A DNA stretch of 64,000 bases from Burkholderiales bacterium (lineage in GTDB: Bacteria; Pseudomonadota; Gammaproteobacteria; Burkholderiales; Burkholderiaceae_C): positions 62,001-126,000 of the forward strand of contig JAUVWL010000009.1 of assembly GCA_030604135.1 (NCBI GenBank). The letters run 5' to 3'. The notes beneath the pieces were generated by a model that saw only the letters and a program-made list of their open reading frames with translations, had not been told where the DNA came from and did no database searches. A program made the translations under genes and the position numbers. Position 1 is the stretch's first letter. The number at the start of each line of letters is the position of its first letter. Below, in pieces: positions 46,628 to 56,273 of the stretch.

Positions 46628-47551
46628 TCACCAGGCCGGCGCGAGCTGGGCAAATCCGCGCGGTGCTTCGCGGTCGTGGGTGAAGCTCACTTCTTCCCAG
46701 GCATCCGGCTGGTCCAGCAGGGCGCGCAGCAACTGGTTGTTCAGGGCATGGCCGGAGCGGAACGCGCTGTAGGCCGCCAGCAAAGGTTTGCCCAGGATGT
46801 ACAGGTCGCCGATGGCGTCGAGGATCTTGTGCTTGACGAACTCGTCCTGGTAGCGCAGGCCGTCGGCGTTGAGCACCTTGACGTCGTCCATGACGATGGC
46901 GTTGTCGAGACCACCACCCAGTGCCAGTCCGTGCGAGCGCATCATCTCGACGTCCCGGGTGAAGCCGAAGGTGCGCGCACGCGCGATCTCCCGTGCGTAC
47001 TGGCCACTGCTGAAGTCGAACTCGACCCGCTGGCCTGTGGAGTTGACGGCCGGGTGGTTGAACTCGATCTCGAAGCTCAGCTTGTAGCCGTGGAACGGAT
47101 CCAGCCGCGCCCACTTGAGCTGGGCGCCCTCACCCTCGCGCACCTCGACCGGGCGCAGGACCCGGATGAAGCGCTTGGGCGCCGCTTGCTGGACGATGCC
47201 CGCACTTTGCAGCAAGTAGACAAAGGAGGCTGCGGAGCCATCGAGAATGGGCACCTCTTCGGCCGTGATGTCGACGTACAGGTTGTCCAGCCCGAGGCCG
47301 GCGCAGGCGCTCATCAGGTGCTCGACCGTGTGCACCTTGGCGCCGCCGTTGGAAATGGTGGAAGCCAGGCGGGTGTCGGTCACCGTCTTGGCATTGACCG
47401 GGATCTCGACCGGCTCGGGCAGGTCGACGCGGCGAAAGACGATGCCGGTGTCGGGCGCTGCCGGACGCAAGGTCAGCTCGACACGCTGCCCGCTGTGCAG
47501 TCCGACACCGACCGCCTTGGTCAGGGATTTGAGCGTGCGTTGCGAAACCAT
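46628..47551 (-). CDS. lpxC: UDP-3-O-acyl-N-acetylglucosamine deacetylase
   Basis: Committed enzyme of lipid A synthesis, a zinc deacetylase. Zinc and catalytic motifs: [10 protein letters not shown] (His74, His78), [17 protein letters not shown] (His, Asp) and [10 protein letters not shown]. The length of 307 is normal. The N-terminus [21 protein letters not shown] aligns with the known LpxC start, so 47551 is right, yet no Shine-Dalgarno precedes it. A TACAAT hexamer at 47563-47558 would put the start point on the ATG. Confidence 0.97.
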   Translation of the reverse strand: MVSQRTLKSLTKAVGVGLHSGQRVELTLRPAAPDTGIVFRRVDLPEPVEIPVNAKTVTDTRLASTISNGGAKVHTVEHLMSACAGLGLDNLYVDITAEEVPILDGSAASFVYLLQSAGIVQQAAPKRFIRVLRPVEVREGEGAQLKWARLDPFHGYKLSFEIEFNHPAVNSTGQRVEFDFSSGQYAREIARARTFGFTRDVEMMRSHGLALGGGLDNAIVMDDVKVLNADGLRYQDEFVKHKILDAIGDLYILGKPLLAAYSAFRSGHALNNQLLRALLDQPDAWEEVSFTHDREAPRGFAQLAPAW

Positions 47552-47689
47552 CGGGCGATTGTAAGTTTTGCAGCCATTTTCATGCCATGGAAATGCCTAT
47601 GACAGCCATTGCCACAGACCCGCTGACCCAGTTGGCGAGCGACTCCTGGCCAGGGGCGACAAGGGTCCGGCTATGCCGGCCCGAGTCGC

Positions 47690-47762
47690 CGTCCCCCCTC
47701 GAAGCGCCAAAGGCGCGCCACAGAGGGGGGAAGCCGCGCAGCGGCGCAGGGGGGAGTCCACA
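47690..47762. repeat. REP-like G/C palindromic element between ftsZ and lpxC
   Basis: Nested inverted repeats: CCCCCCTC pairs with GAGGGGGG around GCC-AAA-GGC, followed by GCCGC-GCA-GCGGC and another GGGGGG run. This matches the style of intergenic palindromic elements scattered in Comamonadaceae genomes. It sits immediately after the ftsZ stop and could act as a transcript 3' structure. Family membership is inferred from structure only. Confidence 0.6.
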
Positions 47763-47763
47763 G

Positions 47764-48972
47764 TCAATCTGCCTGCTTGCGCAGAAACGCCGGGATCTCG
47801 AAGTCGTCCATGCCACCCGAGGCCAGTGCATCGACCTTGGCCGCCGCCTGGGTGCGGTTGGTGCGCCAGACACTGGGCACAGCCATCGACTGGTAGTCGG
47901 GCTGTGCGGCGCCACCCTGGGCTGCGCCCGACGGACCCTGGTTCACGGCAAATGGCGTGTTGTCGGTGCCGGTGCGCAGCACCTGCAGGGGTGGTGCACT
48001 GCGGCGGGCACCTTGACGCGACAGTCCGGTGGCCACCACGGTGACGCGCATGTCGTCGCCCAGGCTGTCGTCATAGGCAGCGCCATAGATGACATGGGCA
48101 TCCGGCGAAGCGTAGGCACGAATGGTGTTCATCGCCAGCTTCGACTCCGACAGCTTGAGCGAGCCCTTGGCCGCCGTGACCAGCACCAGCACGCCCTTGG
48201 CACCCGAGAGGTCGATGCCTTCGAGCAGCGGGCAGGCCACGGCCTGCTCGGCCGCGATGCGGGCCCGGTCGGGTCCGGATGCCACAGCCGTGCCCATCAT
48301 GGCCTTGCCCGGCTCACCCATCACGGTGCGAACGTCTTCGAAGTCGACGTTGACGTTGCCGTACTCGTTGATGATCTCGGCAATGCCACCCACGGCGTTC
48401 TTGAGCACGTCGTTGGCGTGGGCAAAGGCCTCGTCCTGCGTGATGTCGTCACCCAGCACCTCCAGCAGCTTCTCGTTGAGCACCACGATCAGCGAGTCGA
48501 CGTTCGCTTCCAGTTCGGCCAGGCCCTGGTCGGCATTGGTCATGCGGCGACCACCCTCCCAGTCGAAAGGCTTGGTAACCACGCCCACGGTCAGGATGCC
48601 CATTTCCTTGGCCACCCTGGCGATCACCGGCGCAGCGCCGGTGCCGGTGCCTCCTCCCATGCCGGCGGTGATGAACAGCATGTGGGCGCCGTCGATGGCG
48701 GCCCGGATGTCATCGATCGCCGATTCAGCGGCATCGCGGCCCTTCTCCGGCTTGCTGCCGGCACCCAGACCGGTCACGCCCAGCTGGATCGTTTTGTGCG
48801 CCGGGCTGCGACTGAGCGACTGGGCGTCGGTGTTGGCGCAGATGAATTCGACGCCCTGGACCTGGCGTTCGATCATGTGCTGAACGGCGTTGCCGCCGCC
48901 GCCGCCGACACCAATGACCTTGATCTGGGTGCCCAGGTTGAATTCTTCGACTTCGATCATTTCGATGCTCAT
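47764..48972 (-). CDS. ftsZ: Cell division GTPase FtsZ
   Basis: Tubulin-like protein that forms the division ring. The 402 residues have the nucleotide loop GVGGGGGNAV, tubulin signature GGGTGTG (106-112), T7-loop residues NVDFEDVRTVM and a variable linker. The conserved C-terminal peptide DDFEIPAFLRKQ binds FtsA and other partners. AGGAGG lies 5-6 bases before the ATG. A 230-bp gap to ftsA leaves room for a dedicated ftsZ promoter. Confidence 0.98.
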   Translation of the reverse strand: MSIEMIEVEEFNLGTQIKVIGVGGGGGNAVQHMIERQVQGVEFICANTDAQSLSRSPAHKTIQLGVTGLGAGSKPEKGRDAAESAIDDIRAAIDGAHMLFITAGMGGGTGTGAAPVIARVAKEMGILTVGVVTKPFDWEGGRRMTNADQGLAELEANVDSLIVVLNEKLLEVLGDDITQDEAFAHANDVLKNAVGGIAEIINEYGNVNVDFEDVRTVMGEPGKAMMGTAVASGPDRARIAAEQAVACPLLEGIDLSGAKGVLVLVTAAKGSLKLSESKLAMNTIRAYASPDAHVIYGAAYDDSLGDDMRVTVVATGLSRQGARRSAPPLQVLRTGTDNTPFAVNQGPSGAAQGGAAQPDYQSMAVPSVWRTNRTQAAAKVDALASGGMDDFEIPAFLRKQAD

Positions 48973-49202
48973 GTTGACCTCCTGTGGTGGCGCCCTGTGC
49001 AGGCGCTGGGTAATTCAAGAAAAGGGAAAACTCGCGATTCGGGATTCAATGGAAACGTGTGACCTTCATCCTGGGGGTCCGGTGCAGACCCGACATCGAA
49101 CGCGGGGGCGGCACCGGGGGCTGGTGAACAGCAACGCGCTGACGTGACCAAAAGACGGCATGCGAGCTCGCGCGCGTGACGAGTGACAGTGCAGGGTATT
49201 CA

Positions 49203-50432
49203 TCAGAAAGTTCCCACGAACCAGTTCTTGATTCGGTCCAGTGCACCCTGCACCGTTCCGGCCTTCTGGGCCACCTTGTGGCCACGAACGCGCGCCAGAC
49301 GCGCTTCTTCCAACAGGCCCATGACCGTGGCTGCCCGGGTCTGGGCCACCATGTCGGAAAGGGCACTGGTGTAGTTGGGGATGCCTCGGCGCACCGGCTT
49401 GAGGAAGATGTCCTCGCCCAGCTCGACCATGCCGGGCATGACAGCGCTGCCACCGGTGAGCACGATGCCGGACGACAGCACCTCCTCGAAGCCCGAGTCA
49501 CGCACGACCTGCTGGACCAGCGAAAAGATCTCTTCCACACGCGGCTCGATGACGCCGGCCAGCGCCTGACGCCCCAACAGGCGCGGACCCCGGTCGCCCA
49601 GCCCGGGCACCTCAACCTGGGTATCCGGGTCGGCCAGCAGCTGTTTGGCGCAACCGCTTTCGACCTTGATGTCCTCGGCGTCTTTGGTCGGTGTGCGCAG
49701 CGCCATCGCGATGTCGCTGGTGATCAGGTCGCCGGCAATGGGGATCACGGCGGTGTGGCGGATGGCACCACCGGCAAAGATGGCCACGTCGGTGGTGCCG
49801 GCGCCGATGTCCACCAGCGCCACGCCCAGGTCTTTCTCGTCGTCGGTCAGTACCGCCTGACTGGAAGCCAGCGGGTTGAGCATGAGCTGGTCGACCTCCA
49901 GCCCACACCGGCGCACGCACTTGATGATGTTCTCGGCGGCACTTTGCGCACCGGTGACGATGTGGACCTTGGCTTCGAGCCGGATGCCGCTCATGCCGAT
50001 GGGCTCGCGCACCTCCTGGCCGTCGATCACGAACTCCTGCGGCTCCACCAGCAACAGACGCTGATCGGTGGAAATGTTGATGGCCTTGGCGGTCTCGATC
50101 ACCCGCGCCACATCGGCCGGCGTGACCTCGCGGTCCTTGATGGCCACCATGCCACTGGAGTTGATGCCCCGAACATGGCTGCCGGTGATACCGGTGTAGA
50201 CCCGGGCGATCCGGCAGTCGGCCATCAACTCGGCTTCCTTGAGCGCCTGCTGGATGCTCTGCACGGTGGCGTCGATGTTGACCACCACCCCACGCTTGAG
50301 TCCGTGGCTGGGCGAGACACCCAGCCCGGCGAGCTTGAGCTCGCCGCCTGGCAGCACCTCGGCCACCACCACCATGATCTTGGCGGTGCCGATGTCCAGT
50401 CCGACCACCAAATCCTTGTATTCCTTGGCCAT
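49203..50432 (-). CDS. ftsA: Cell division actin-like ATPase FtsA
   Basis: Membrane-tethering partner of FtsZ. The 409 residues from the ATG at 50432 have the actin-fold phosphate motifs VVGLDIGTAKI and VDIGAGTTDVAIF, the SHVRGINSSGMVAI 1C region, and the adenosine motif VLTGGSAVMPG. The C-terminal amphipathic membrane helix is VQGALDRIKNWFVGTF. It follows ftsQ after 13 bp. Confidence 0.97.
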   Translation of the reverse strand: MAKEYKDLVVGLDIGTAKIMVVVAEVLPGGELKLAGLGVSPSHGLKRGVVVNIDATVQSIQQALKEAELMADCRIARVYTGITGSHVRGINSSGMVAIKDREVTPADVARVIETAKAINISTDQRLLLVEPQEFVIDGQEVREPIGMSGIRLEAKVHIVTGAQSAAENIIKCVRRCGLEVDQLMLNPLASSQAVLTDDEKDLGVALVDIGAGTTDVAIFAGGAIRHTAVIPIAGDLITSDIAMALRTPTKDAEDIKVESGCAKQLLADPDTQVEVPGLGDRGPRLLGRQALAGVIEPRVEEIFSLVQQVVRDSGFEEVLSSGIVLTGGSAVMPGMVELGEDIFLKPVRRGIPNYTSALSDMVAQTRAATVMGLLEEARLARVRGHKVAQKAGTVQGALDRIKNWFVGTF

Positions 50433-50445
50433 GATCGTTTCTCGA

Positions 50446-51231
50446 TTACCTTCTGTTTCCTGATGGCGCTGCATCGGTGACGGTGGTCACTCCCTGCAGG
50501 CGCAATGCGTAGCCGTTGGGGTAGCGCAGATCCACTGTCTGAATGGCACCGGCATAGCGCTGGGTCAGCTGGCCGACGGTGCCGGTGAAAAGCCTGGCGC
50601 GTTCCAGCAAGCGGTCTGGCGTGCCTCGGCCGAGTTCGATGTGTGCGCCGCTGTCCAGACGTGCCCGCCAGTTGCCCCGGTCGTTGAGTTCCAGCCGCTC
50701 CAGCTCCAGGTCGAGCCGGGCCAGCTCGGGGCCGAGCTGCTGGAACGCACCCCAGACCTGGGCCGCCTGGGCGACCGGTCCGGCCAGCTCAGGCAGGTCG
50801 TCGCGGTCGTCGGGCATGGCCTCGAAGACTTCACCAAAGCTGTTGACCAGCTGACCGGAACCGGATTGCCCCCACCAGGCGACGGCCACATGCTCTTCCA
50901 GGGTGACCTTCAGGCGGTTGGGAAACTCGCGCTGCACCTGGGCGCGGCGCACCCAGGGTACGGTCTCGAAGAGTTCACGCACCCGCTGCAGATCGGCATC
51001 GAGGAAGCTGCTGGAGACCTGCTGGCGCAGCTGCAGGGCGAGCTGGGCCCGCAAGCTCACCACATTCTGGTGGGCAACGTCACCGTGCACCGTGATGGCC
51101 TGGATGGTCCAGACCGGGTGGCGCAACGCCCACATTCCCAGCGCCAGCGCACCCATGGACAACAGCACCACGATCATGGCCGCAGAGGCCATGTTCATGA
51201 GCCGAATATCCAGGGGCAGCTGCGCCTTCAT
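50446..51231 (-). CDS. ftsQ: Cell division protein FtsQ
   Basis: Bitopic divisome protein. The 261 residues from the ATG at 51231 have a short cytoplasmic part, one span ([20 protein letters not shown]), a POTRA domain ([20 protein letters not shown]) and the beta domain with [24 protein letters not shown]. The ATG overlaps the ddl stop (ATGA). The length is normal for betaproteobacteria. Confidence 0.94.
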   Translation of the reverse strand: MKAQLPLDIRLMNMASAAMIVVLLSMGALALGMWALRHPVWTIQAITVHGDVAHQNVVSLRAQLALQLRQQVSSSFLDADLQRVRELFETVPWVRRAQVQREFPNRLKVTLEEHVAVAWWGQSGSGQLVNSFGEVFEAMPDDRDDLPELAGPVAQAAQVWGAFQQLGPELARLDLELERLELNDRGNWRARLDSGAHIELGRGTPDRLLERARLFTGTVGQLTQRYAGAIQTVDLRYPNGYALRLQGVTTVTDAAPSGNRR

Positions 51232-52205
51232 GGTCGACGATCTCCTGCAGCGTTGTCCAGGTCGGCACTTGCCAGCACGTTCAGGCACAAGTCCTCATAG
51301 GCCAGACCGGTTGCCCGGGCCGCCATCGGCACCAGCGAATGCCCGGTCATGCCCGGGGAGGTGTTGATCTCGAGCAGCCAGGGGCGGCGTGTGCGGGCGT
51401 CGATCATCACGTCGGCTCGGGCCCAGCCTCGGCAATCCAGGGTACGGAACGCCTTGAGCACCAGGTCCTGAATGACCGTTTCCTCGCCTTCAGGCAGGCC
51501 GCAGGGCACCAGGTACTGGGTGTCGTCGGTGAAATACTTGTTCTGGTAGTCGTAGTTGCCATCGGGCGCCACGATGCGGATCACCGGCAGCGCCCGGGCC
51601 TGGTCGCCCGTGCCCAGCACCGGGCAGGTCACTTCATCGCCGGCAATGAATTGTTCGCACATCACCATAGGATCCTGCCCGGCCGCCAGCGCGTAGGCCG
51701 CATCGCACTGCTCCAGAGACAATACCTTGGTCAGGCCGATGGTCGAGCCCTCGCGCACCGGTTTGACGATCATGGGCGAGCCCAGGGCCGAGAAGGCCGC
51801 GCGCGTTTCCTCAGCACTGTGGACCTGACGCCAGGCCGGCGTCGGCAGGCCCTCGGCCAGCCAGATGCGCTTGGTCATGAGCTTGTCCATGGCCACGGCC
51901 GAGGCCATCACGCCGGGGCCGGTGTAGGGAATGCCCAGCAGCTCCAGCGCACCCTGCACCGTGCCGTCCTCGCCGAAACGGCCATGCAGGGCAATGAAGC
52001 AACGGTCAAATCCGTCGCGCCGCAATTCGTCCATGGCGCGTTCGGCGGGATCGAAGGCGTGGGCATCAACCCCCCGGCTGCGCAGGGCGGCCAGCACGCC
52101 CGCGCCCGACATCAGCGAAACCTCGCGTTCGGCCGAGCGACCGCCCATGAGCACCGCCACCTTGCCCAGGGCTTGTACGTCGATCGGGTTCAGATGGGCA
52201 GTCAC
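51228..52205 (-). CDS. ddl: D-alanine--D-alanine ligase
   Basis: ATP-grasp ligase that makes D-Ala-D-Ala for MurF. Motifs: [47 protein letters not shown] and the metal-binding [20 protein letters not shown]. The length is 325 from the GTG at 52205, which overlaps the murC stop (GTGA). A longer reading from 52280 would run into murC without a start signal. Confidence 0.96.
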   Translation of the reverse strand: MTAHLNPIDVQALGKVAVLMGGRSAEREVSLMSGAGVLAALRSRGVDAHAFDPAERAMDELRRDGFDRCFIALHGRFGEDGTVQGALELLGIPYTGPGVMASAVAMDKLMTKRIWLAEGLPTPAWRQVHSAEETRAAFSALGSPMIVKPVREGSTIGLTKVLSLEQCDAAYALAAGQDPMVMCEQFIAGDEVTCPVLGTGDQARALPVIRIVAPDGNYDYQNKYFTDDTQYLVPCGLPEGEETVIQDLVLKAFRTLDCRGWARADVMIDARTRRPWLLEINTSPGMTGHSLVPMAARATGLAYEDLCLNVLASADLDNAAGDRRP

Positions 52206-53617
52206 GCTCGGTTTCCTCCCTGGGTTGCCAGCTCGATCACCTGAGCGGCCACGGTGCCGATGGAGCCAGCACCCATGCACAGCACCACGTCTGCGTCACG
52301 GGCGTTGTCCAGCACCGCTTGTGGCATGGCGGTGATGTCGTCGACGAACACCGGCTCGACCTTGCCTGCGACACGAAGGGCCCGCGCCAGCGAGCGGCCA
52401 TCGGCGGCCACAATGGGCGACTCGCCAGCGGCATACACCTCGGCCAGCAGCACCGCATCGGCCTGGCCGATGACCTTGACAAAGTCCTCGAAGCAGTCGC
52501 GCGTGCGGCTGTAGCGGTGCGGCTGGAAGGCCAGCACCAGACGGCGACCCGGAAAGGCGCCGCGTGCGGCCGACAAGGTGGCGGCCATCTCGACCGGGTG
52601 GTGGCCGTAGTCATCAACGAGGGTGGCCACTCCGCCCGAGGGCAAGGGAGCGTCGCCGAATTGCTGGAAGCGCCGACCGACCCCTTTGAACTCCGCCAGC
52701 GCCTTGAGCACGGCCTCGTCCGGCACACCCAGTTCCACCGCAATACCAATCGCGGCCAAGGCGTTGAGCACGTTGTGCTGACCGGGCAGGTTGAGCACCA
52801 CCTCCAGATCGGGCAGTTCAACGCCGTTGCGGCGCTGCACGGTGAAGTGCATCTGTCCACCCACTGGCCGGACATCCATGGCCCGGACCTGGGCGTCGTC
52901 GGACAGACCGTAGCTGGTGATGGGACGGGCGATCTGCGGCAGGATCTCGCGAACGGCCGGGTCGTCCACACACACGACCGCAGCACCATAGAACGGCATG
53001 CGGTGTAGGAACTCGATGAAGGCCGCCTTCAGGCGGCCGAAATCGTGACCATAGGTGTCCATGTGATCGGCATCGATGTTGGTCACCACCGACAAAACCG
53101 GCAACAGGTTCAGGAACGACGCATCGGACTCGTCCGCCTCGACCACGATGTACTCACCCGAGCCCAGCTGGGCATTGGCCCCGGCGCTGTTGAGCCGGCC
53201 GCCGATCACAAAGGTGGGGTCCAGCTGGGCGGCGGCCAGCACGCTGGCGACCAGGCTGGTGGTGGTGGTCTTGCCATGGGTGCCGGCAATCGCCACCCCT
53301 TTTTTCATGCGCATCAGCTCGGCCAGCATGACCGCCCGCGGCACCACCGGAATCAGTCGCGCGTGGGCGGCCACCACCTCCGGGTTGTCGTCCTTGACCG
53401 CGGTGGAGGTCACGATGGCGTCGGCACCGGCAATGAACTGCGCGTCGTGCCCCCGGAACACCGTGGCCCCCAGCGACACCAGGCGGCGGGTGGCCGCGTT
53501 TTCACCCAGGTCGCTGCCGGAGACGACAAAGCCCTGGTTGAGCAACACCTCGGCGATGCCGCTCATGCCGGAACCGCCGATGCCGACGAAATGGATGTGG
53601 CGAATGGCGTGTTTCAT
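52202..53617 (-). CDS. murC: UDP-N-acetylmuramate--L-alanine ligase
   Basis: Adds L-Ala to UDP-MurNAc. The 471 residues from the ATG at 53617 begin [21 protein letters not shown]-loop GTHGKTTTT follows, then [21 protein letters not shown] and [10 protein letters not shown]. The ATG overlaps the stop of a short frame (53614-53733) that itself begins with a diverged copy of the murC start. An extension to 53638 is not needed. Confidence 0.97.
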   Translation of the reverse strand: MKHAIRHIHFVGIGGSGMSGIAEVLLNQGFVVSGSDLGENAATRRLVSLGATVFRGHDAQFIAGADAIVTSTAVKDDNPEVVAAHARLIPVVPRAVMLAELMRMKKGVAIAGTHGKTTTTSLVASVLAAAQLDPTFVIGGRLNSAGANAQLGSGEYIVVEADESDASFLNLLPVLSVVTNIDADHMDTYGHDFGRLKAAFIEFLHRMPFYGAAVVCVDDPAVREILPQIARPITSYGLSDDAQVRAMDVRPVGGQMHFTVQRRNGVELPDLEVVLNLPGQHNVLNALAAIGIAVELGVPDEAVLKALAEFKGVGRRFQQFGDAPLPSGGVATLVDDYGHHPVEMAATLSAARGAFPGRRLVLAFQPHRYSRTRDCFEDFVKVIGQADAVLLAEVYAAGESPIVAADGRSLARALRVAGKVEPVFVDDITAMPQAVLDNARDADVVLCMGAGSIGTVAAQVIELATQGGNRA

Positions 53618-53733
53618 GCCGTGAGCCCTCTTTTGCATTGCGCGGCATCGGCGGGCACCGCCCCACGCGGTCCAGACCTGGACTGCGTGCTCACGGACAC
53701 GACGAAGTGAATATGGCCAATGGCATGTTTCAT
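53614..53733 (-). CDS. Small coupled frame between murG and murC, starting with a murC-start duplicate
   Basis: 39 codons. The first residues, [12 protein letters not shown], copy the MurC N-terminus [12 protein letters not shown]; the rest ([20 protein letters not shown] and a short tail) is unrelated. Its ATG overlaps the murG TGA and its TGA overlaps the murC ATG, so it would be translated by coupling between the two. The 39-bp duplicated block differs at five bases, mostly third codon positions. It may be a relic of recombination or a true linker peptide. Confidence 0.45.
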   Translation of the reverse strand: MKHAIGHIHFVVSVSTQSRSGPRGAVPADAAQCKRGLTA

Positions 53734-54809
53734 GCCGTCTTTACTTTCGCAAGTTGTTCGCAGGCCGCCACCACGGCGCCCACGGCCTGGGTTTTTTCCA
53801 TCTGCTTGGCCTTGATGGCCATCTGCATGAGCTGGTCACGACGCAGCTCGCGCAGACGCTGGGCCAACCCGGCCGGCGTCAGCTCGTGCTGTGGCACCAG
53901 CCAGGCGGCGCCAGCATCGACCAGGAATCGGGCGTTGCTGGTCTGGTGGTCGTCCACCGCATGAGGAAACGGCACGAACAGCGCGGCTGCCCCGACGGCA
54001 GCAATTTCTGTCACCGTGCTCGCACCGGCCCGGCAGACAATCAGGTCGGCCTCGGCGAACGCCGCCGCGGTGTCGTCGATGAAGGGGGTGAGCTCGGCCT
54101 GCACGCCCGCGGCCTGGTAACTGGCGCGCAGCGCATCGATCTGCTTTTCGCCGCTCTGGTGCAGCACCTGGGGGCGTTCCGGGGCCGGAATCAGGGCCAA
54201 CGCCTGCGGCACCGTGTCGTTCAGGGCCTTGGCCCCCAGGCTCCCGCCGACCACCAGCACCCGCATGGGCCCCGTGCGTGCGGACAGGCGCTGTTCGGGT
54301 GCCGGCTGTTGCAGAAAGGCGCTGCGCAGCGGGTTGCCCACCCACTCGGCCTTGGACAAGGCGCCCGGAAACGCAGTGAATACCCGGTCGGCAATGCCCG
54401 CCAGCACCTTGTTCGCCATGCCCGCCACCGAATTCTGTTCGTGCAGCACCAGCGGCTTGCCAGCCAGTGTGCCCATCATGCCACCCGGGAAGGTGATGTA
54501 GCCACCCAGTCCCACCAACACGTCGGGTTGGACGCGGCGCACCACCTGCAAGGCCTGCCAGAACGCGCGCAGCAGGCGCAGCGGCAACAGTGCCAGGGTG
54601 AGCGGACCTTTGCCACGCACACCACCAAAGTCAATGGTTTCCAGGGGGAAACCTTTCGGCGGCACGAGCCGGCTTTCCATGCTGCCGGGCGCGCCCAGCC
54701 AGTGCACCCGCCAGCCGCGCTCACGCAGCCCCTCGGCCACGGCCAGGCCAGGAAATATGTGCCCACCGGTCCCGCCGGCCATCACCAAGGCGCAGGGTTG
54801 GTGGCTCAC
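53730..54809 (-). CDS. murG: UDP-N-acetylglucosamine--N-acetylmuramyl-(pentapeptide) transferase
   Basis: Peripheral membrane glycosyltransferase that converts lipid I to lipid II. The 359 residues from the GTG at 54809 have [62 protein letters not shown] and [22 protein letters not shown] lies just before the GTG. A longer frame from 54908 has no homology to MurG and crosses a tandem repeat, so it is rejected. The GTG overlaps the stop of a duplicated mini-frame. Confidence 0.96.
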   Translation of the reverse strand: MSHQPCALVMAGGTGGHIFPGLAVAEGLRERGWRVHWLGAPGSMESRLVPPKGFPLETIDFGGVRGKGPLTLALLPLRLLRAFWQALQVVRRVQPDVLVGLGGYITFPGGMMGTLAGKPLVLHEQNSVAGMANKVLAGIADRVFTAFPGALSKAEWVGNPLRSAFLQQPAPEQRLSARTGPMRVLVVGGSLGAKALNDTVPQALALIPAPERPQVLHQSGEKQIDALRASYQAAGVQAELTPFIDDTAAAFAEADLIVCRAGASTVTEIAAVGAAALFVPFPHAVDDHQTSNARFLVDAGAAWLVPQHELTPAGLAQRLRELRRDQLMQMAIKAKQMEKTQAVGAVVAACEQLAKVKTA

Positions 54810-54898
54810 GGGCGACCACCTTTCATCAGGAACGCATACCGCGTCCGCAGTCGCTGCGCGCCTGCCTGTCGGTTTTGATGAAACCGCCTGCGGGTCAT
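54806..54898 (-). CDS. Coupled mini-frame 2 between ftsW and murG
   Basis: 30 codons, nearly identical to mini-frame 1 (one residue differs, Tyr for His). Very basic, beginning [13 protein letters not shown] and ending LMKGGRP, the same seven residues that end FtsW. The ATG overlaps the stop of mini-frame 1 and the TGA overlaps the murG GTG. Its 3' end supplies the murG Shine-Dalgarno. Confidence 0.45.
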   Translation of the reverse strand: MTRRRFHQNRQAGAQRLRTRYAFLMKGGRP

Positions 54899-54987
54899 GG
54901 GCGCCCACCCTTCATCAGGAACGCGTGCCGCGTCCGCAGTCGCTGCGCGCCTGCCTGTCGGTTTTGATGAAACCGCCTGCGGGTCAT
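54810..54987. repeat. Two tandem 89-bp units between ftsW and murG
   Basis: Units 54810-54898 and 54899-54987 differ at only a few bases. A third partial copy (54988-55007) is the end of ftsW itself. Each unit ends, on the minus strand, with the 3' block of ftsW (CTGATGAAGGGTGGGCGCCC) plus an ATGA or GTGA junction, so each copy regenerates stop, start and ribosome site. Confidence 0.95.
54895..54987 (-). CDS. Coupled mini-frame 1 between ftsW and murG
   Basis: 30 codons, [20 protein letters not shown] then HAF and LMKGGRP. The ATG overlaps the ftsW TGA (ATGA) and its own TGA overlaps the ATG of mini-frame 2. Nothing in it resembles a known family apart from the FtsW-like tail. It should be translated if coupling works as at the other dcw junctions. 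Confidence 0.45.
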   Translation of the reverse strand: MTRRRFHQNRQAGAQRLRTRHAFLMKGGRP

Positions 54988-56273
54988 GGGCGCCCACCCT
55001 TCATCAGCTGGCGGTTTTCAAAATCCACTCTCAGCACGATGGCCAGGGCCACGAGGTTCATCAGAATGGCAGAACCGCCGTAGCTCATGAGCGGCAAGGT
55101 CAGGCCCTTGGTGGGCAGTGCGCCCAGGTTGACGCCAATGTTGATGAAGGCCTGAAAGCCGATCCACAGGCCGACGCCCTGCGCCACCAAGCCGGCAAAC
55201 ACCTTGTCCAGTGCAATGGCCTGGCGACCGATGAGCATGATGCGGCGGGTCAACCAGAGGAACAGGGCAATCAGGGCCAGCACACCAACCAGCCCGAATT
55301 CCTCGCCGATGACGGCCAGCAGAAAGTCGGTGTGGGCTTCGGGCAGCCAGTGGAGCTTCTCGACGCTGCCGCCCAGGCCGACGCCAAAGATCTCGCCACG
55401 CCCAAAGGCAATCAACGAATGGGACAGCTGGTAGCCCTTGCCCAGCACGTGTTCCTCGGCGAACGGGTCGAGGTAGGCGAAGATGCGCTCGCGGCGCCAT
55501 TCGCTCATCATCACCATGACGGCAAAGGCGGCCACCACCACGGTGGCGATCAGGAAGAACATGCGGGCGTTCACACCGCCAAGGAACAGGATGCCCATGG
55601 CGATGACGGCAATCACCATGAAAGCACCCATGTCGGGCTGCGCCAGCAACAGCATGCCGACCACCGCCAGCGCCACCGCCATGGGGGCAACCGCTTTGAA
55701 GAAGCGCTCCTTCACCTCCATCTTGCGCACCATGTAGTCGGCGGCATAGATCAGCACCGCAAGCTTGGCCAGCTCCGAGGGCTGAAAACTCAGCATGCCC
55801 AGCGGAATCCAGCGCCGCGCGCCGTTGACCATCGAGCCCACACTGGGTATGAGGACCACCACCAGCAACAGCAGCGAAGCCGCGAACATCCAGGGTGCCC
55901 AGAGCTCCCAGGACCGCATGGGCACCTGAAAAGCCAGTATGCCGGCCACCAGACCGATCACGATGAAGATGCCATGGCGCAACACAAAATGGTGCTGCGC
56001 GTAGTTGGCGAACCGGGGGTTGTCGGGCAGGGCGATGGAGGCAGAAAAAACCATCACCAGACCCCAGGCCAGGATGGTCACCACCACCCACAGCAGGGGT
56101 TGGTCAAAACCGAGCTCGCGCACCGCCACGGGCTGCGTTCCCGCATAGGTCCGGTTGGACAGGCGCACCGGCAACGCATCGGCCCCCGTGCGCGCCTTGC
56201 GGGCCCGGGCCGCTTTGCCCCGGCCCGGGCCAGGCCAGAGCACAGATAGGCGTTGGGCAAGCTGACCGATCAT
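54984..56273 (-). CDS. ftsW: Divisome SEDS peptidoglycan polymerase FtsW
   Basis: Septal glycosyltransferase partner of FtsI. The 429 residues have a basic cytoplasmic N-terminal extension of about 55 residues and ten spans. SEDS motifs are [63 protein letters not shown] and [13 protein letters not shown]. The ATG overlaps the murD stop. Its last seven residues LMKGGRP are duplicated twice downstream. Confidence 0.97.
   Translation of the reverse strand: MIGQLAQRLSVLWPGPGRGKAARARKARTGADALPVRLSNRTYAGTQPVAVRELGFDQPLLWVVVTILAWGLVMVFSASIALPDNPRFANYAQHHFVLRHGIFIVIGLVAGILAFQVPMRSWELWAPWMFAASLLLLVVVLIPSVGSMVNGARRWIPLGMLSFQPSELAKLAVLIYAADYMVRKMEVKERFFKAVAPMAVALAVVGMLLLAQPDMGAFMVIAVIAMGILFLGGVNARMFFLIATVVVAAFAVMVMMSEWRRERIFAYLDPFAEEHVLGKGYQLSHSLIAFGRGEIFGVGLGGSVEKLHWLPEAHTDFLLAVIGEEFGLVGVLALIALFLWLTRRIMLIGRQAIALDKVFAGLVAQGVGLWIGFQAFINIGVNLGALPTKGLTLPLMSYGGSAILMNLVALAIVLRVDFENRQLMKGGRP

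Noticed and set aside
54810-54908. N-terminal extension of MurG by 33 residues from an ATG at 54908
   Set aside because: The extra residues run antiparallel to nothing known, cross the 89-bp repeat, and MurG homology begins exactly after the GTG at 54809, which has its own ribosome site and overlaps the previous stop.
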